Source of the DNA: Rhodoplanes sp963724735
GTDB lineage: Bacteria; Pseudomonadota; Alphaproteobacteria; Rhizobiales; Xanthobacteraceae
Assembly: GCA_963724735.1 (NCBI GenBank)
Contig: CAVRVX010000037.1
Span: 124,001-188,000, forward strand
Length of the DNA stretch: 64,000 nt
Direction of reading: 5' to 3'
Made by a program: the position numbers and the translations under genes. Below the pieces are notes generated by a model. That model was not told the DNA's origin, did no database searches, and saw only the letters and a list, made by a program, of their open reading frames with translations. Shown here one piece after another: positions 8,557 to 18,198 of the stretch; within the stretch, counting starts at the first letter, position 1; each line of letters opens with the position of its first letter.

Positions 8557-9381
8557 CTAATCCGGCAACCGCGCAATAATCTCGATTGGCGCGATCACGC
8601 TATCTTCGAGCGCGCTAACCACATTCGCGACCCGCTGCGGTGTCGAAGGCCCCATCAAAATATGCAAGCCGAGGGGAGGCGCGCCGTGCCGCGCCGTCCT
8701 CTCGCGCATCTTGCGCCCGAGTTGGAGGGCCGTATCGCGCCAATCGCGTTCCTTCTCGATCGCAAAGCCGGCCTCGATGAGCAAATCTCGGTAAGCGGGG
8801 GGCGTTTCGAGGAAGCTCGTCGCAGCGGTGGTCGCCCACGGCATGGGATAAGCGATCGCGCTTGTGAGCATGACATCGTAGATGCCGAACAAGCCGCCCG
8901 GTTTCAGCACGCGACGCGTTTCGGCGAAGGCTTTCGCCTTGTCCGCGATATTCATGCCGACATGGATCAGCGTGGCGCGGTCGAAACTTGCGTTTTCGAA
9001 CGGGATGGCGAGCGCGCTTGCCTTCCGGAACGAGACCCGGTCCGCGAGTTCGCAGCGCCGGGTGAGCGCGTTTGCGACCTGCACATACTCATCACTTAGG
9101 TCGATGCCGACAACGCGGCAGCCATACACATCGGCGAAATGCCGGGCGGGTCCGCCAATGCCCGCGCCGACATCAATCACGTGCATGCCGCTCGCGAGGC
9201 ACAGATCGTTCGCCAACCCGACCGTCGCCGCGTGCGAGCCGAGATGAAATTCGTCGGCGTTGCTGAGATCGCGACGCGTGAGCCGTTCGACATCCCCGCC
9301 GCTTGCGGTCACGGCGTCGAGGATCGCCCGTTCGAGCGTGCCGTGCCGGTATTGCTCCGCAACTTGCTGTTCAGTCATCAT
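8557..9381 (-). CDS. Class I SAM-dependent methyltransferase
   Basis: The 274-residue protein has the class I Rossmann motifs in order: motif I VIDVGAGIGGPARHFA, the acidic ribose-binding position in CRVVGIDLS, ALAIPFENASFDRATLIHVGMNI, and the post-motif ETRRVLKPGGLFGIYDVML. It resembles UbiE/sarcosine-type small-molecule methyltransferases; the substrate cannot be told from sequence. It reads in the same direction as recJ, with the start about 14 bases after the recJ stop, so it is probably the last gene of that transcription unit. An ATG one codon further in (9378) is equally possible. Confidence 0.88.
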   Translation of the reverse strand: MMTEQQVAEQYRHGTLERAILDAVTASGGDVERLTRRDLSNADEFHLGSHAATVGLANDLCLASGMHVIDVGAGIGGPARHFADVYGCRVVGIDLSDEYVQVANALTRRCELADRVSFRKASALAIPFENASFDRATLIHVGMNIADKAKAFAETRRVLKPGGLFGIYDVMLTSAIAYPMPWATTAATSFLETPPAYRDLLIEAGFAIEKERDWRDTALQLGRKMRERTARHGAPPLGLHILMGPSTPQRVANVVSALEDSVIAPIEIIARLPD

Positions 9382-9394
9382 TGGAGTCGCACCG

Positions 9395-11230
9395 TCAACG
9401 TACGGTCATCGGCTCCGCGCTCGCAATGTCGCTGAGCCGGAATTGCACGCGCTCGGCTCCCTGCCAGCGATCGAGCGCCAGGCAACCCGCGGCGTGCACG
9501 TTGCACCCGCGGTTTTCGATCAGCGCGCGCCCGAGCGCCTGTCCCGCTGCGCGGAAAGCGATCGCTTCCACGGTCGCGCCGTCGCCTGCCTTGAGCCGCG
9601 TGCGCATATGGGCCTGACCCACTTCTTCGGCGTAGATCAGCCTGTGCGCGGGCAGCGCCAGGATCGGTTCCGGATTGCCCGCGCCATAGGGTCCTGCGCG
9701 CGCGATCATGTGACACAGTTCCGGAGTCACGGCGGTCGCGGCAATTGCGCCGTCGATGAGGAGCGCGGACTCACGCCGCGCGGCCTCGACCGCGGCGGCA
9801 AGCGTCTCTTCCAGAAAGCCGCGAAACGGGGCGAGCGCGCTCTCGCGCAGGGTGACGCCCGCCGCCATCGCGTGCCCGCCTCCCTTGATGAGCAGTCCTT
9901 CGGCGACCGCACGCTTGACGGCCCGGCCGAGATCGACGCCCGTAATCGAGCGTCCCGAACCGGTGCCTCGGTCGCCCGGTTCGAGCGCGATCGCGAAGGC
10001 CGGGCGGCCGAACCGCTCCTTCAGCCGCGCGGCGACAAGTCCGACCACGCCGGGGTGCCAGTTCGGCGCGGCAGTGACGATGACCGCGCCCTTCTCCTCG
10101 ATTCCGAGCGCCGCCATCGCCTCGGCCTCGGCCTCGGCGACGGTCGCCTGCTCGATCGCCTGCCGCTCGCGGTTGAGCCGGTCGAGCTCGGCCGCGATCC
10201 TGCCCGCCTCGACGGCATCGTCGAGCATCAGGAGGCGTGCGCCGAGATCTGCCCGGCCGATGCGCCCGCCCGCATTGATGCGCGGACCAAGCAGGAAGCC
10301 GAGATGCCACGGCTCAGGCGGACCGGACAGGCGCGCGATGTCCATCAGCGCGGTCAGGCCGACCCGTTCGCGGCGGCGCATGGCGATCAGGCCCTTGCGG
10401 ACAAAGGCGCGGTTGAGGCCGGTGAGCGGCGCCATGTCGGCAACCGTGCCGAGCGCGACGAGATCGAGATATTCGAGCAGATCCGGCTCGGGCCGCGACG
10501 CCGTCCAAAAGCCGCGCCGGCGCAGCTCGCGGTTGGTCGCGACCACGGTCATCAGCGCGAGACCGACGGCGGCGAGCTGGCCGAGGCCGGACAGATCATC
10601 GAGCCGGTTGGGATTTACCACAGCGATTGCGGGCGGCAGCGTTTCGTCGGCGAGGTGATGATCGACGACGATCACATCCACGCCGAGTAGCTTGGCCTCG
10701 GCGAGCGGCTCGACGCTGGTCGTGCCGCAGTCGACGGTGACGATCAAGCGCGCGCCCCGTTCGGCCAGCGCGCGCACCGCCTCGACATTCGGCCCGTAGC
10801 CCTCGAACAGCCGGTCGGGAATGTAGACGATGGGATCGACCCCGGCGCGGCGCAGGAACAGCGCGACCAGCGCGCTCGCCGTTGCGCCGTCGACGTCGTA
10901 GTCGCCGAAGACGGCAACGCATTCAGAGCGCTCGGCCGCGTCGGCGAGGCGCGCCGCCGCGGCTTCCATCGCGGTCAGGACATGCGGGTCGGGCATCAGC
11001 CGGCGGATCGCCGGATCGAGGTACGCTTCGACCGCGTCGGGTTCGACATTGCGCCCGGCGAGAATGCGCGCGAGCAATTCCGGCGTGCCGCAGCGCTGGA
11101 CGATCGCGAGCGCGCGCTGCGTTCCGCGCTCATCAAGGCGGTCGCGCCACGCGCGGCCCGTCGCCGAATGCTCGACGCCGAGAAAGGGGCGGGCTTGCGC
11201 CTGCAACACGCAATCGAACATGCTGGACAA
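9395..11230 (-). CDS. recJ: Single-stranded-DNA-specific exonuclease RecJ
   Basis: The 611-residue length and motif order fit RecJ of the DHH phosphoesterase superfamily: FGDYDVDGATASALV (motif I), VTVDCGTTS, VIVVDHHLADETLP (DHH), HLGFLLGPRINAGGRIG, and GGGHAMAAGVTL in the DHHA1 region. RecJ degrades single-stranded DNA 5' to 3' in RecF-pathway recombination, mismatch repair and base-excision repair. Starts at 11230 and 11221 are both possible; the difference is three residues. The upstream genes in the same direction are glpX and hom, an arrangement I know from other Hyphomicrobiales. Confidence 0.96.
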   Translation of the reverse strand: MSSMFDCVLQAQARPFLGVEHSATGRAWRDRLDERGTQRALAIVQRCGTPELLARILAGRNVEPDAVEAYLDPAIRRLMPDPHVLTAMEAAAARLADAAERSECVAVFGDYDVDGATASALVALFLRRAGVDPIVYIPDRLFEGYGPNVEAVRALAERGARLIVTVDCGTTSVEPLAEAKLLGVDVIVVDHHLADETLPPAIAVVNPNRLDDLSGLGQLAAVGLALMTVVATNRELRRRGFWTASRPEPDLLEYLDLVALGTVADMAPLTGLNRAFVRKGLIAMRRRERVGLTALMDIARLSGPPEPWHLGFLLGPRINAGGRIGRADLGARLLMLDDAVEAGRIAAELDRLNRERQAIEQATVAEAEAEAMAALGIEEKGAVIVTAAPNWHPGVVGLVAARLKERFGRPAFAIALEPGDRGTGSGRSITGVDLGRAVKRAVAEGLLIKGGGHAMAAGVTLRESALAPFRGFLEETLAAAVEAARRESALLIDGAIAATAVTPELCHMIARAGPYGAGNPEPILALPAHRLIYAEEVGQAHMRTRLKAGDGATVEAIAFRAAGQALGRALIENRGCNVHAAGCLALDRWQGAERVQFRLSDIASAEPMTVR

Positions 11231-11401
11231 TGGAACGCTTCTATCGCAGAGCCTCTCGTCGGCACGCAGCGAAGTCTTTCATCAATCTTCCGATTCGTCA
11301 TGTCCGGCCTTGTCCGCCGGCCGTCCGATTCATCCTGTTCGTCATGCGTCGCGACAGCAAGGGCTTTGCGAAGTCGATCGCTTGCGCGGATGAGACGAAA
11401 T

Positions 11402-11686
11402 TTACGAGGTGCGACGTGTGCCCCGGATGGCCTGGCCTGTCTCGGCTCTTTCAATCAGTGTAGACAAAATCCGATCGAGTTCCTCGGTCAACTCTTGCGT
11501 CAAAAGATCCGACATCGCTGGGTCGACACCCTTGATGGCTGCTTCCGTGTACTCAGAGAGTACTCGTTCGCGATAAGCTCAAAGCTCGTCCGCGTTTCGT
11601 TCGAAGGCGACGTAAAGAAGGCGCTGTATCAATACCTCCAGTGCCGTGATGCGCGCCAATACCTTGACTTCGCCTTTGCGTGCCAT
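11402..11686 (-). pseudogene. Small conserved-looking ORF interrupted by an in-frame TGA
   Basis: Between recJ and glpX, reading left from ATG at 11686, a frame runs MARKGEVKVLARITALEVLI for 35 codons. It meets TGA at 11579-11581, then continues in the same frame for 58 more codons (AYRERVLSEYTEAAIKGVDP, then DLLTQELTEELDRIL) to TAA at 11402. The composition is protein-like and amphipathic on both sides of the stop, which suggests one small protein of about 93 residues carrying a nonsense mutation or sequencing error. No family is recognised. The ribosome binding site is weak. Confidence 0.4.
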
Positions 11687-11754
11687 TGGAGCTGAGACGT
11701 ATGCGATTGCAGAGGATGCAGCGCGAAAGCATGCGGCGAGCGTCTTGGTACGCC

Positions 11755-12717
11755 CTAATCCATCTGGAACTTCTCGACCTGGCGATGCTCAGCGCGGATC
11801 CAACGGATCGTGCCGGTGGTCGAGCGCATCACCACGGTTTCCGTCTCGATCGCGCCGGGACGGAAGCGCACGCCGCGCAGCAGCGAGCCGCTGACGACGC
11901 CGGTCGCGGCGAACACGCAATCCCCCTGCACCAGATCCTCGATCGTGTATTTCTTCCTTGGGTCGCGCACGCCGAACTTTCGCGTCGGCGCGCGCTTGGA
12001 GTCGCTGTCGAAAACTAGCCGTCCCTGGAACTGGCCGCCGATGCAGCGCAGCGCCGCGGCGGCAAGCACGCCTTCCGGCGCTCCGCCAATGCCGAGATAG
12101 ATGTCGACGCCGGTGGTCTCCGGATCGGCGGTATGGATCACACCGGCGACGTCGCCGTCGCTGATCAGCTGCACCGACGCCCCGGTCCGTCGCACGGCCG
12201 CAATCAGATCGGCGTGGCGCGGGCGATCGAGAATGAGGGCCGTGATCTCGTGCGGTTTCACTCCCTTCGCCATCGCGAGCGCGTGGACGTTGTGCTCGGG
12301 CTTGGCGTCGAGATCGACAATGCCAGGCGGGTAGCCGGGGCCGATCGCGATCTTCTCCATGTAGACGTCGGGCACGTTGAGGAGAGCCCCGCCTTCGCTC
12401 ATCGCCATGGCCGTGATCGCGCCAGGCAGCGCCTTGGCGCACAACGTCTTGCCTTCGAGCGGCGCGACCGCGATGTCAACCCTTGGCCCTTTGCGTGCGC
12501 CGATCTGCTCCCCGACGAACAGCATCGGCGCTTCGTCGGGCTCGCCCTCCCCGATGACCACGCGGCCGGCGAAGGGAAGCCGGCTGAGCTCTCGCCACAT
12601 GGCTTCGACCGCCGCCTGGTCGGCCGCCCTTTCATTGCCGCGGCCGCGCCACTGGGCGGCCGCCACCGCAGTTCGCTCGGTAACCCGCACGATTTCGATG
12701 GATACGACGCGGTCCAT
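11755..12717 (-). CDS. glpX: Class II fructose-1,6-bisphosphatase GlpX
   Basis: The 320-residue product begins MDRVVSIEIVRVTER and has the GlpX motifs VVIGEGEPDEAPML (metal-binding acidic residues), DIAVAPLEGKTL and LISDGDVAGVI, with YLGIGGAPEGVLAAAAL near the C-terminal third. The enzyme hydrolyses fructose-1,6-bisphosphate to fructose-6-phosphate with Mn2+, in gluconeogenesis and, in autotrophs, the Calvin cycle (where sedoheptulose bisphosphate can also be used). I chose 12717 because GCGAGGCG precedes it and family homology begins here. A longer start at 12813 is open and cannot be excluded. It lies directly downstream of hom in the same direction. Confidence 0.93.
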   Translation of the reverse strand: MDRVVSIEIVRVTERTAVAAAQWRGRGNERAADQAAVEAMWRELSRLPFAGRVVIGEGEPDEAPMLFVGEQIGARKGPRVDIAVAPLEGKTLCAKALPGAITAMAMSEGGALLNVPDVYMEKIAIGPGYPPGIVDLDAKPEHNVHALAMAKGVKPHEITALILDRPRHADLIAAVRRTGASVQLISDGDVAGVIHTADPETTGVDIYLGIGGAPEGVLAAAALRCIGGQFQGRLVFDSDSKRAPTRKFGVRDPRKKYTIEDLVQGDCVFAATGVVSGSLLRGVRFRPGAIETETVVMRSTTGTIRWIRAEHRQVEKFQMD

Positions 12718-12829
12718 CGCCTCGCGTTGGGCGACAGCAGGTGTCGTATGCTGTTCCCGAGCAAGCTCGCCTGTGCCCACTGTGCTGTTTCCTTCCCTCG
12801 GGCCGCCTATCATGAGGTCGGCCTCGTTT

Positions 12830-14155
12830 TTAGTTCTTCTCGATTCGGATCACTTGCGGTCGGCCTGCAATCACGCCACGATTTTTGATTTCGCGCAAGG
12901 CCTTATGAACGGCATCTTCAGTCGTCGCGTAGGTGACGAGAATAACGGGCGCTGGCGAATGAGGACTTTTCGGGTCGTCGCCGCCATGCGGCTCGGTATG
13001 GCGCCGCCGCTGAACGATCGATTCCAGCGAAATCTGTTCGTCAGCAAGATGACGGGCAATGGTGGCGAACGTTCCCGGCCGGTCGACTGCGAGCAAGCGT
13101 ATATAGTAGCCGCCCTCGTGGCGTTGCATGGGCGCGCGGCTGATCGTGCCGAGCGACGCGGTCGGGCGGCCAAACGGCCGCGTCCGCACGCCCCGGGCGA
13201 TGTCGCCCAGGTCTGCGACGACGGCGGAAGCGGTCGCCGCCCCGCCAGCCCCCGGGCCGACCAGGGTGATCGGGGCGACGCCCTCGGCGTCGATGGAAAC
13301 GGCATTGGTCACTCCCATGACCTCGGCGAGCGGCGTGCCGAGCCGGACCATCGTTGGATGGACTCGTTGCTCGATGCCTTCCTCGGTGCGCACCGCGACC
13401 CCCAGCAGCTTGATCCGGTAGCCGAGCTCGGCCGCGGCCTCCAGATCCTCCGGCGCAATGGAGGAAATTCCTTCCACGAAAACAGCTTCCGGGTTGACCT
13501 TGATGCCGAAAGCGAGGCTTGCAAGGAGGGAGAGCTTCTGCGCCGTGTCATAGCCTTCCACGTCGAATGTGGGGTCGGCTTCAGCATAACCCAACCGCTG
13601 TGCGTCTTTTAGGCATTGATCGAAAGCAAGCCCCTCCTGCTCCATCCGCGTGAGGATGTAGTTGCAGGTGCCGTTGAGGATGCCGTAAACGCGATCCAAC
13701 TTGTTGCCGGCAAGTCCTTCGCGCAGCGTTTTGACGATGGGGATCGCCGCGCCCACAGCCGCCTCGAAATCGAGGGCGGCGCCGCTTTCCTCCGCAAGCG
13801 CCGCAAGCTCCACGCCGTGCCGTGCGAGCAGCGCCTTGTTCGCCGTCACCACCGATTTGCCGGCCCGCAGCGCCGCCTCGATTGTGCCTTTCGCCGGGTC
13901 TCCCTCCCCGCCCATCAATTCGACGAACACGTCGATTTCCGGATCGGTCGCAAGCGCCATTGGGTCGGCCGCCCAGCGCAACGGTCGTGAGCCGAGATCG
14001 CGCTTCTTGGTGCGGGAGCGCGCGATCACCGCCGCGACCTCGATCGCCCGGCCGCAGCGCAGCGCAATCATCTCTGCCTCCTGCTCAAGGAGACGGGCGA
14101 CGGCGGCGCCCACCGTTCCGAGCCCTGCCAAGCCGATCTTCAGGGGGGCGGCCAT
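12830..14155 (-). CDS. hom: Homoserine dehydrogenase
   Basis: The 441-residue monofunctional enzyme has an N-terminal NAD(P) Rossmann fold (IGLAGLGTVGAAVARLL) and VFVELMGG. The catalytic domain carries TANKALLARHG, GILNGTCNYILTRME and the GYAEADPTFDVEGYD signature. A C-terminal ACT domain (about 350-430, YIRLLAVDRPGTFATIARHL) usually binds threonine for feedback control. It reduces aspartate-semialdehyde to homoserine, the branch to threonine and methionine. It lies between the aminotransferase gene and glpX in a leftward unit. Confidence 0.96.
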   Translation of the reverse strand: MAAPLKIGLAGLGTVGAAVARLLEQEAEMIALRCGRAIEVAAVIARSRTKKRDLGSRPLRWAADPMALATDPEIDVFVELMGGEGDPAKGTIEAALRAGKSVVTANKALLARHGVELAALAEESGAALDFEAAVGAAIPIVKTLREGLAGNKLDRVYGILNGTCNYILTRMEQEGLAFDQCLKDAQRLGYAEADPTFDVEGYDTAQKLSLLASLAFGIKVNPEAVFVEGISSIAPEDLEAAAELGYRIKLLGVAVRTEEGIEQRVHPTMVRLGTPLAEVMGVTNAVSIDAEGVAPITLVGPGAGGAATASAVVADLGDIARGVRTRPFGRPTASLGTISRAPMQRHEGGYYIRLLAVDRPGTFATIARHLADEQISLESIVQRRRHTEPHGGDDPKSPHSPAPVILVTYATTEDAVHKALREIKNRGVIAGRPQVIRIEKN

Positions 14156-14206
14156 TGACGACCCTGCGGGAGTTTTCCTTAAAACGAATGAGCTTGTAGC
14201 GCCAAC

Positions 14207-15433
14207 TTAGCGTAGTTTAGCAAGCGGGACGACATTGTGCAGCTTATCCGGGCCAGTCTCGAGGAAGCGGCGCAAATTACGCGCGGCCTGACGGATGCGC
14301 TGCTCATTCTCGACGAGCGCGATGCGCATAAAGCCTTCCCCGTGCTCGCCGAAGCCGATGCCAGGGGAGACGGCGAGTTCAGCCTTCTCGACGAGGAGCG
14401 TGGCGAACTCGATGCTGCCCAGGGTCCGGAAAGCCGGGGGCAGCGGCGCCCAGGCGAACATCGAGGCGCGCGGCGAAGGAATCTCCCAGCCGGCGCGCCC
14501 AAAGCCTTCGACCAGCACGTCGCGCCGGCGCCGATAGGTCTCACGCATTTCGCGAATACAGTCCTCTGGCCCGTTCAAAGCCGCCGTCGCCGCCACCTGC
14601 ACCGGGGTGAAGGCGCCGTAGTCCAGGTACGACTTGACCCGCGCCAGTGCGCCGATGACTCGCTCGTTGCCGACGGCGAAGCCGATGCGCCAGCCGGGCA
14701 TCGAGAATGTCTTCGACATCGAGGTGAACTCGACCGCCACGTCCATGGCCCCGGGCACCTGGAGGATCGAGGGCGGGGGATTGCCGTCGAAATAGACTTC
14801 GGCATAGGCAAGATCGGACAGAACAATGAGTCCGTGCCGTTTGGCGAAGGCAATGACGTCCTTGTAGAAATCGAGGTCCACCACACAGGCGGTCGGGTTG
14901 GCCGGATAGCAGACGACAAGCGCGGTGGGTTTCGGGATCGAATGGACGACCGCCCGTTCGAGCGCCTCGAAAAGCGCAGGGGTCGGCTCGGACGGCACCG
15001 AGCGGATCACCCCGCCCGCCATCAGGAAGCCGAAAGCGTGGATGGGATAGCTGGGGTTGGGGACCAGCACCACATCGCCCGGCGCGGTGATCGCCTGGGC
15101 CACGTTGGCGAAGCCCTCTTTCGAGCCGAGCGTCGTGACCACCTGCGTCTCGGGGTTGAGCCTCACCCCGAAGCGCCGCTCGTAATAGGCGGCCTGCGCC
15201 CGTCGCAGTCCGGCGATCCCTTTGGACGCGGAATAGCGATCCGTCCGCGGCTTGCCCACGGTTTCCTTGAGCTTTTCGACGACATGGGCCGGCGCCGGCA
15301 GGTCGGGATTGCCCATGCCCAGGTCGATGATATCGGCCCCCGCATTGCGCGCGGCCGCCTTGGCGCGGTTGACTTGCTCGAAAACGTAAGGGGGCAGCCG
15401 GCGGATGCGGTGAAACTGTTCCATGGCGCTCAA
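14207..15433 (-). CDS. PLP-dependent aminotransferase (AlaA/AlaC or LL-DAP aminotransferase-like)
   Basis: The 408-residue fold-type I aminotransferase has the N-terminal IIDLGMGNPDLPAP, PLP-contacting YPANPTA and LSDLAYAEVYF, the Schiff-base lysine in SMSKTFSMPGWRIGFAVGN, and a C-terminal FMRIALVENE containing the carboxylate-binding Arg. This subgroup, often annotated as LL-diaminopimelate aminotransferase in Hyphomicrobiales, sits next to hom. The better-studied members transaminate alanine, glutamate or aspartate. Which substrate it uses cannot be settled here. It is the first gene of the leftward run with hom and glpX; the hom start is about 50 bases beyond its stop. Confidence 0.88.
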   Translation of the reverse strand: MSAMEQFHRIRRLPPYVFEQVNRAKAAARNAGADIIDLGMGNPDLPAPAHVVEKLKETVGKPRTDRYSASKGIAGLRRAQAAYYERRFGVRLNPETQVVTTLGSKEGFANVAQAITAPGDVVLVPNPSYPIHAFGFLMAGGVIRSVPSEPTPALFEALERAVVHSIPKPTALVVCYPANPTACVVDLDFYKDVIAFAKRHGLIVLSDLAYAEVYFDGNPPPSILQVPGAMDVAVEFTSMSKTFSMPGWRIGFAVGNERVIGALARVKSYLDYGAFTPVQVAATAALNGPEDCIREMRETYRRRRDVLVEGFGRAGWEIPSPRASMFAWAPLPPAFRTLGSIEFATLLVEKAELAVSPGIGFGEHGEGFMRIALVENEQRIRQAARNLRRFLETGPDKLHNVVPLAKLR

Positions 15434-15556
15434 GGCTCTCGTTGCGGCGGCCTGTTCTTGGCCGCCCGAATCGGGGCCACTGTTCTTACGACGTTTGGGG
15501 GAGCAGTAAAGCGGCCTTGGTAGGTGTCGCCGACCGGTCGGTCAGTTCCGACCAAT

Positions 15557-15949
15557 TCAGCGCGCTTCGGCCTCCAACTTTTCGCCGGGCTTGGTTTCGG
15601 TCTTGGGCTTGGTGGCCTTCGCCTGGGCCTTGGGCTTGCCGTCGTCGGTCTTCGCGTCGGCTTCGGCGGCGCGGCGCGTCGCGCCGTCCCTGGCGGCGGC
15701 AAGATCGGCCTGGAGCTTCTTTCGCTCCTCGGCGCTCAGGACGGCCTCGGACCGCTTGGGCGGCATATCATGGACCTGGGGAAAGGCGGGGGGGTCGGCC
15801 GAACGCTCCGGCGTCCCTTCCGGCAGGCCGCCGATTGCGTGTGGAATGCTCGAGCCGACGGACGAACAGCCCGCGAGAACGGCCGCGGTCGTCAACGTCA
15901 CCAAAGCCCACGAGAACTCTCGACGGCGCGGCTGTTCGGTTCTAGACAT
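15557..15949 (-). CDS. Small predicted lipoprotein
   Basis: The 130-residue product has a basic N-terminus, a hydrophobic stretch and a lipobox (VLAGC, Cys about residue 28), so it should be exported and lipid-anchored. The rest is hydrophilic, with a KRSEAVLSAEERKKLQADLAAAR helix and a Lys/Ala/Glu-rich, low-complexity tail after about residue 95. I recognise no named family. It is divergent from phaC, with about 100 bases between the starts, and is transcribed toward the aminotransferase gene. Confidence 0.75.
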   Translation of the reverse strand: MSRTEQPRRREFSWALVTLTTAAVLAGCSSVGSSIPHAIGGLPEGTPERSADPPAFPQVHDMPPKRSEAVLSAEERKKLQADLAAARDGATRRAAEADAKTDDGKPKAQAKATKPKTETKPGEKLEAEAR

Positions 15950-16047
15950 GGCGGCGGATGACTAACATTTAAAAGACAACGACCGTTTAACACTGGCTGA
16001 ACCTCGCCCTATCGGGGTAATATGTCCAAAGCAAGGAGCCCCCCCTC

Positions 16048-18001
16048 ATGGACATGAAACAAGACGCGTCTTCAACGCCCGACCAATCTCCTGCCCCGCA
16101 AGCGACCGAGACTCCCGGGCCTGCCCCTGCGCGCATCGAAGGAAACGGAGCCGCCGCGCCCGTCGCCGCCAAGCCCGCGAAAAAATCCAAAGCGCCCGCT
16201 GAACCTCCGCCGCCTCCGCCCCCGATCGATATCGAAAAATTCGCCACGAACGTCGCCAAGGTCGTGGAAGAGAGGCGGACGCGCGTTGGCCGCCTGGTTC
16301 AAGCCGCGCGTCGAAGGCAAGGTCAAGGAGCCGCACGAGCAGATCGCCGATATCGCCAAGACTTTGGGTCGCGTCGCGGAATACTGGATGACGGACCCGC
16401 GGCGGACGGTCGAGCTGCAAACCAACCTGAGCAAGGCCTATCTCGATCTGTGGTCGAACGCAGTGCGCCGGATGGCGGGCCAGCAGGTCGAGCCGGTCGC
16501 CAAGGCCGACCCACGCGACCGGCGCTTCGCCGATCCGGAGTGGTCGACCAATCAGTATTTCGACTTCCTCAAGCAGGCCTATCTGGTCACCAGCCACTGG
16601 GCCGACCACATCGTGGCGGAGGCCAAGGGCCTCGACAGCCACACCAAGCGCAAGGCGGACTTTTACGTCAAGCAGCTCGTCAACGCGATTGCGCCTTCGA
16701 ACTTCCTGTTCACCAACCCCGAGCTGCTGCGGCTGACGCTCTCGTCGAATGCCGAGAACCTTGCGCGCGGCATGAAGATGCTCGCGGAGGACATCGAGGC
16801 GGGTGGCGGCGAACTGCGCATTCGCCAGTCGGACCACAGCCAGTTCGAGGTCGGCCGCAATATCGCGGTCACGCCCGGCAAGATTGTCTACCAGAACGAG
16901 CTGATGCAGCTCATCCAGTACACGCCGACCACCGAGAACGTGCTGAAGACGCCGCTCCTGATCGTGCCGCCCTGGATCAACAAGTTCTACATTCTCGACC
17001 TCAATGAGGAGAAGTCGTTCATCAAGTGGGTGGTCAGTCAGGGCGTGACGGTGTTCGTCATTTCCTGGGTCAATCCCGACGCTCGCCTCTCGACGAAGAC
17101 CTTCGCCGACTACATGCATCAGGGCCCGATCGAGGCGCTCAACAAGGTGGTGGAAATCACCGGCGAGCCGAAGGCGCACACGATCGGCTATTGCGTCGGC
17201 GGCACCATGCTGGCGGTGATGATGGCTTATCTCGCCGACAAGGGCGGGCTCGACAAGATCACGTCGGCGACCATGTTCACCGCGCAGGTCGACTTCGAGC
17301 ACGGCGGCGACCTCACGCTGTTCACCGCCGAGCCCGCGCAGGTCGAAGCGATCGAGCGCCGGATGGCCGAGCTCGGCTATCTGGAAGGCAAGAAGATGGC
17401 GACGGTGTTCAACTTCCTGCGCTCGAACGACCTCGTCTGGCCCTATATCATCTCGAACTACCTCAAGGGCGAGCAACCCTTCCCGTTCGACCTGCTCTAC
17501 TGGAACTCCAACTCCACGCGCATGCCGGCGGCGAACCATTCCTACTATCTCCGCAACTGCTATCTCGAGAACAGGCTGAGCAAGGGCGAGATGGAGCTCG
17601 ACGGCGTCCGCCTCGACCTCAAGAAGGTGACCGTGCCGATCTGCAACGTCGCGACCCGCGAAGACCACATCGCACCGGCGAAGTCGGTTCTGATCGGCTG
17701 CAAGTTCTTCGGCGGCCCGGTCGACTATCTGCTGGCGGGCTCCGGCCACATCGCCGGCATCGTCAATCCGCCGGCGGGCGGCAAGTACCAATACTGGGTC
17801 GGGCCCAAGCCCGACGGCTATGACGATCCCGAACTGTGGCTCAAGGAGGCGAAGGAGACCAAAGGGTCGTGGTGGCCTTTCTGGGTCGAGTGGATCAAGA
17901 ACTTTGACCGCAGCGAGGTGCCGGCTCGCCAACCCGGCTCCAATCCGAACTTCCCGGTCATCGAGGACGCGCCCGGCAGTTATGTGAAGATGCGCGACTG
18001 A
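16048..18001 (+). pseudogene. phaC: Class I poly(3-hydroxyalkanoate) synthase PhaC, one-base frameshift near the N-terminus
   Basis: The ATG at 16048 follows AAGGAGCC. An Ala/Pro-rich N-terminus leads into IDIEKFATNVAKVVEE. An extra A at 16273 then shifts the frame. Without it the reading is EEGGRALAAWFKPRVEGK, as expected for class I synthases, and the rest is open to 18001 (about 650 residues). The synthase domain shows the lipase-like box GYCVGGT (catalytic Cys near residue 381), EDHIAP with the catalytic Asp, and GSGHIAGIVNPP with the catalytic His. PhaC polymerises (R)-3-hydroxyacyl-CoA into storage granules. No phaA, phaB or phasin gene is adjacent. Intact catalytic residues make an assembly error plausible. 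Confidence 0.93.
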
Positions 18002-18007
18002 CCGTCG

Positions 18008-18034
18008 ACCCTCTCTCCACTGGCGGGGAGAGGC
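18008..18034. repeat. CCTCTC...GGAGAGG palindromic repeat downstream of phaC
   Basis: Just after the phaC stop, CCCTCTCTCC and GGGGAGAGG form an imperfect hairpin with a short loop. The same type of palindrome occurs twice inside thiC (54649-54783). Repeats of this style are common between genes in Hyphomicrobiales. It may act as a transcription terminator, but there is no clear T tract. Confidence 0.5.
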
Positions 18035-18198
18035 GATGAGCCGAGATTTGGCGGCGCGCGGGGCAATCCGCGCGCCGTTTCTTTTCGCTGGCTCTGCAAG
18101 TTGAGGCAGGTCAATGCCCCGCCATGGCGCGCTTCCGACACTGCCTGGCAGCGCGGCATTCGTCTGCGCCGCAACAACTGGCAGGGAGGAGCGCACCC

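Noticed and set aside
9260..10690. A 476-codon frame antisense to recJ and several long antisense frames elsewhere
   Set aside because: High GC content produces long open antisense frames; these have biased Arg/Ala/Gly composition and no family resemblance, while the opposite strand carries clear genes.
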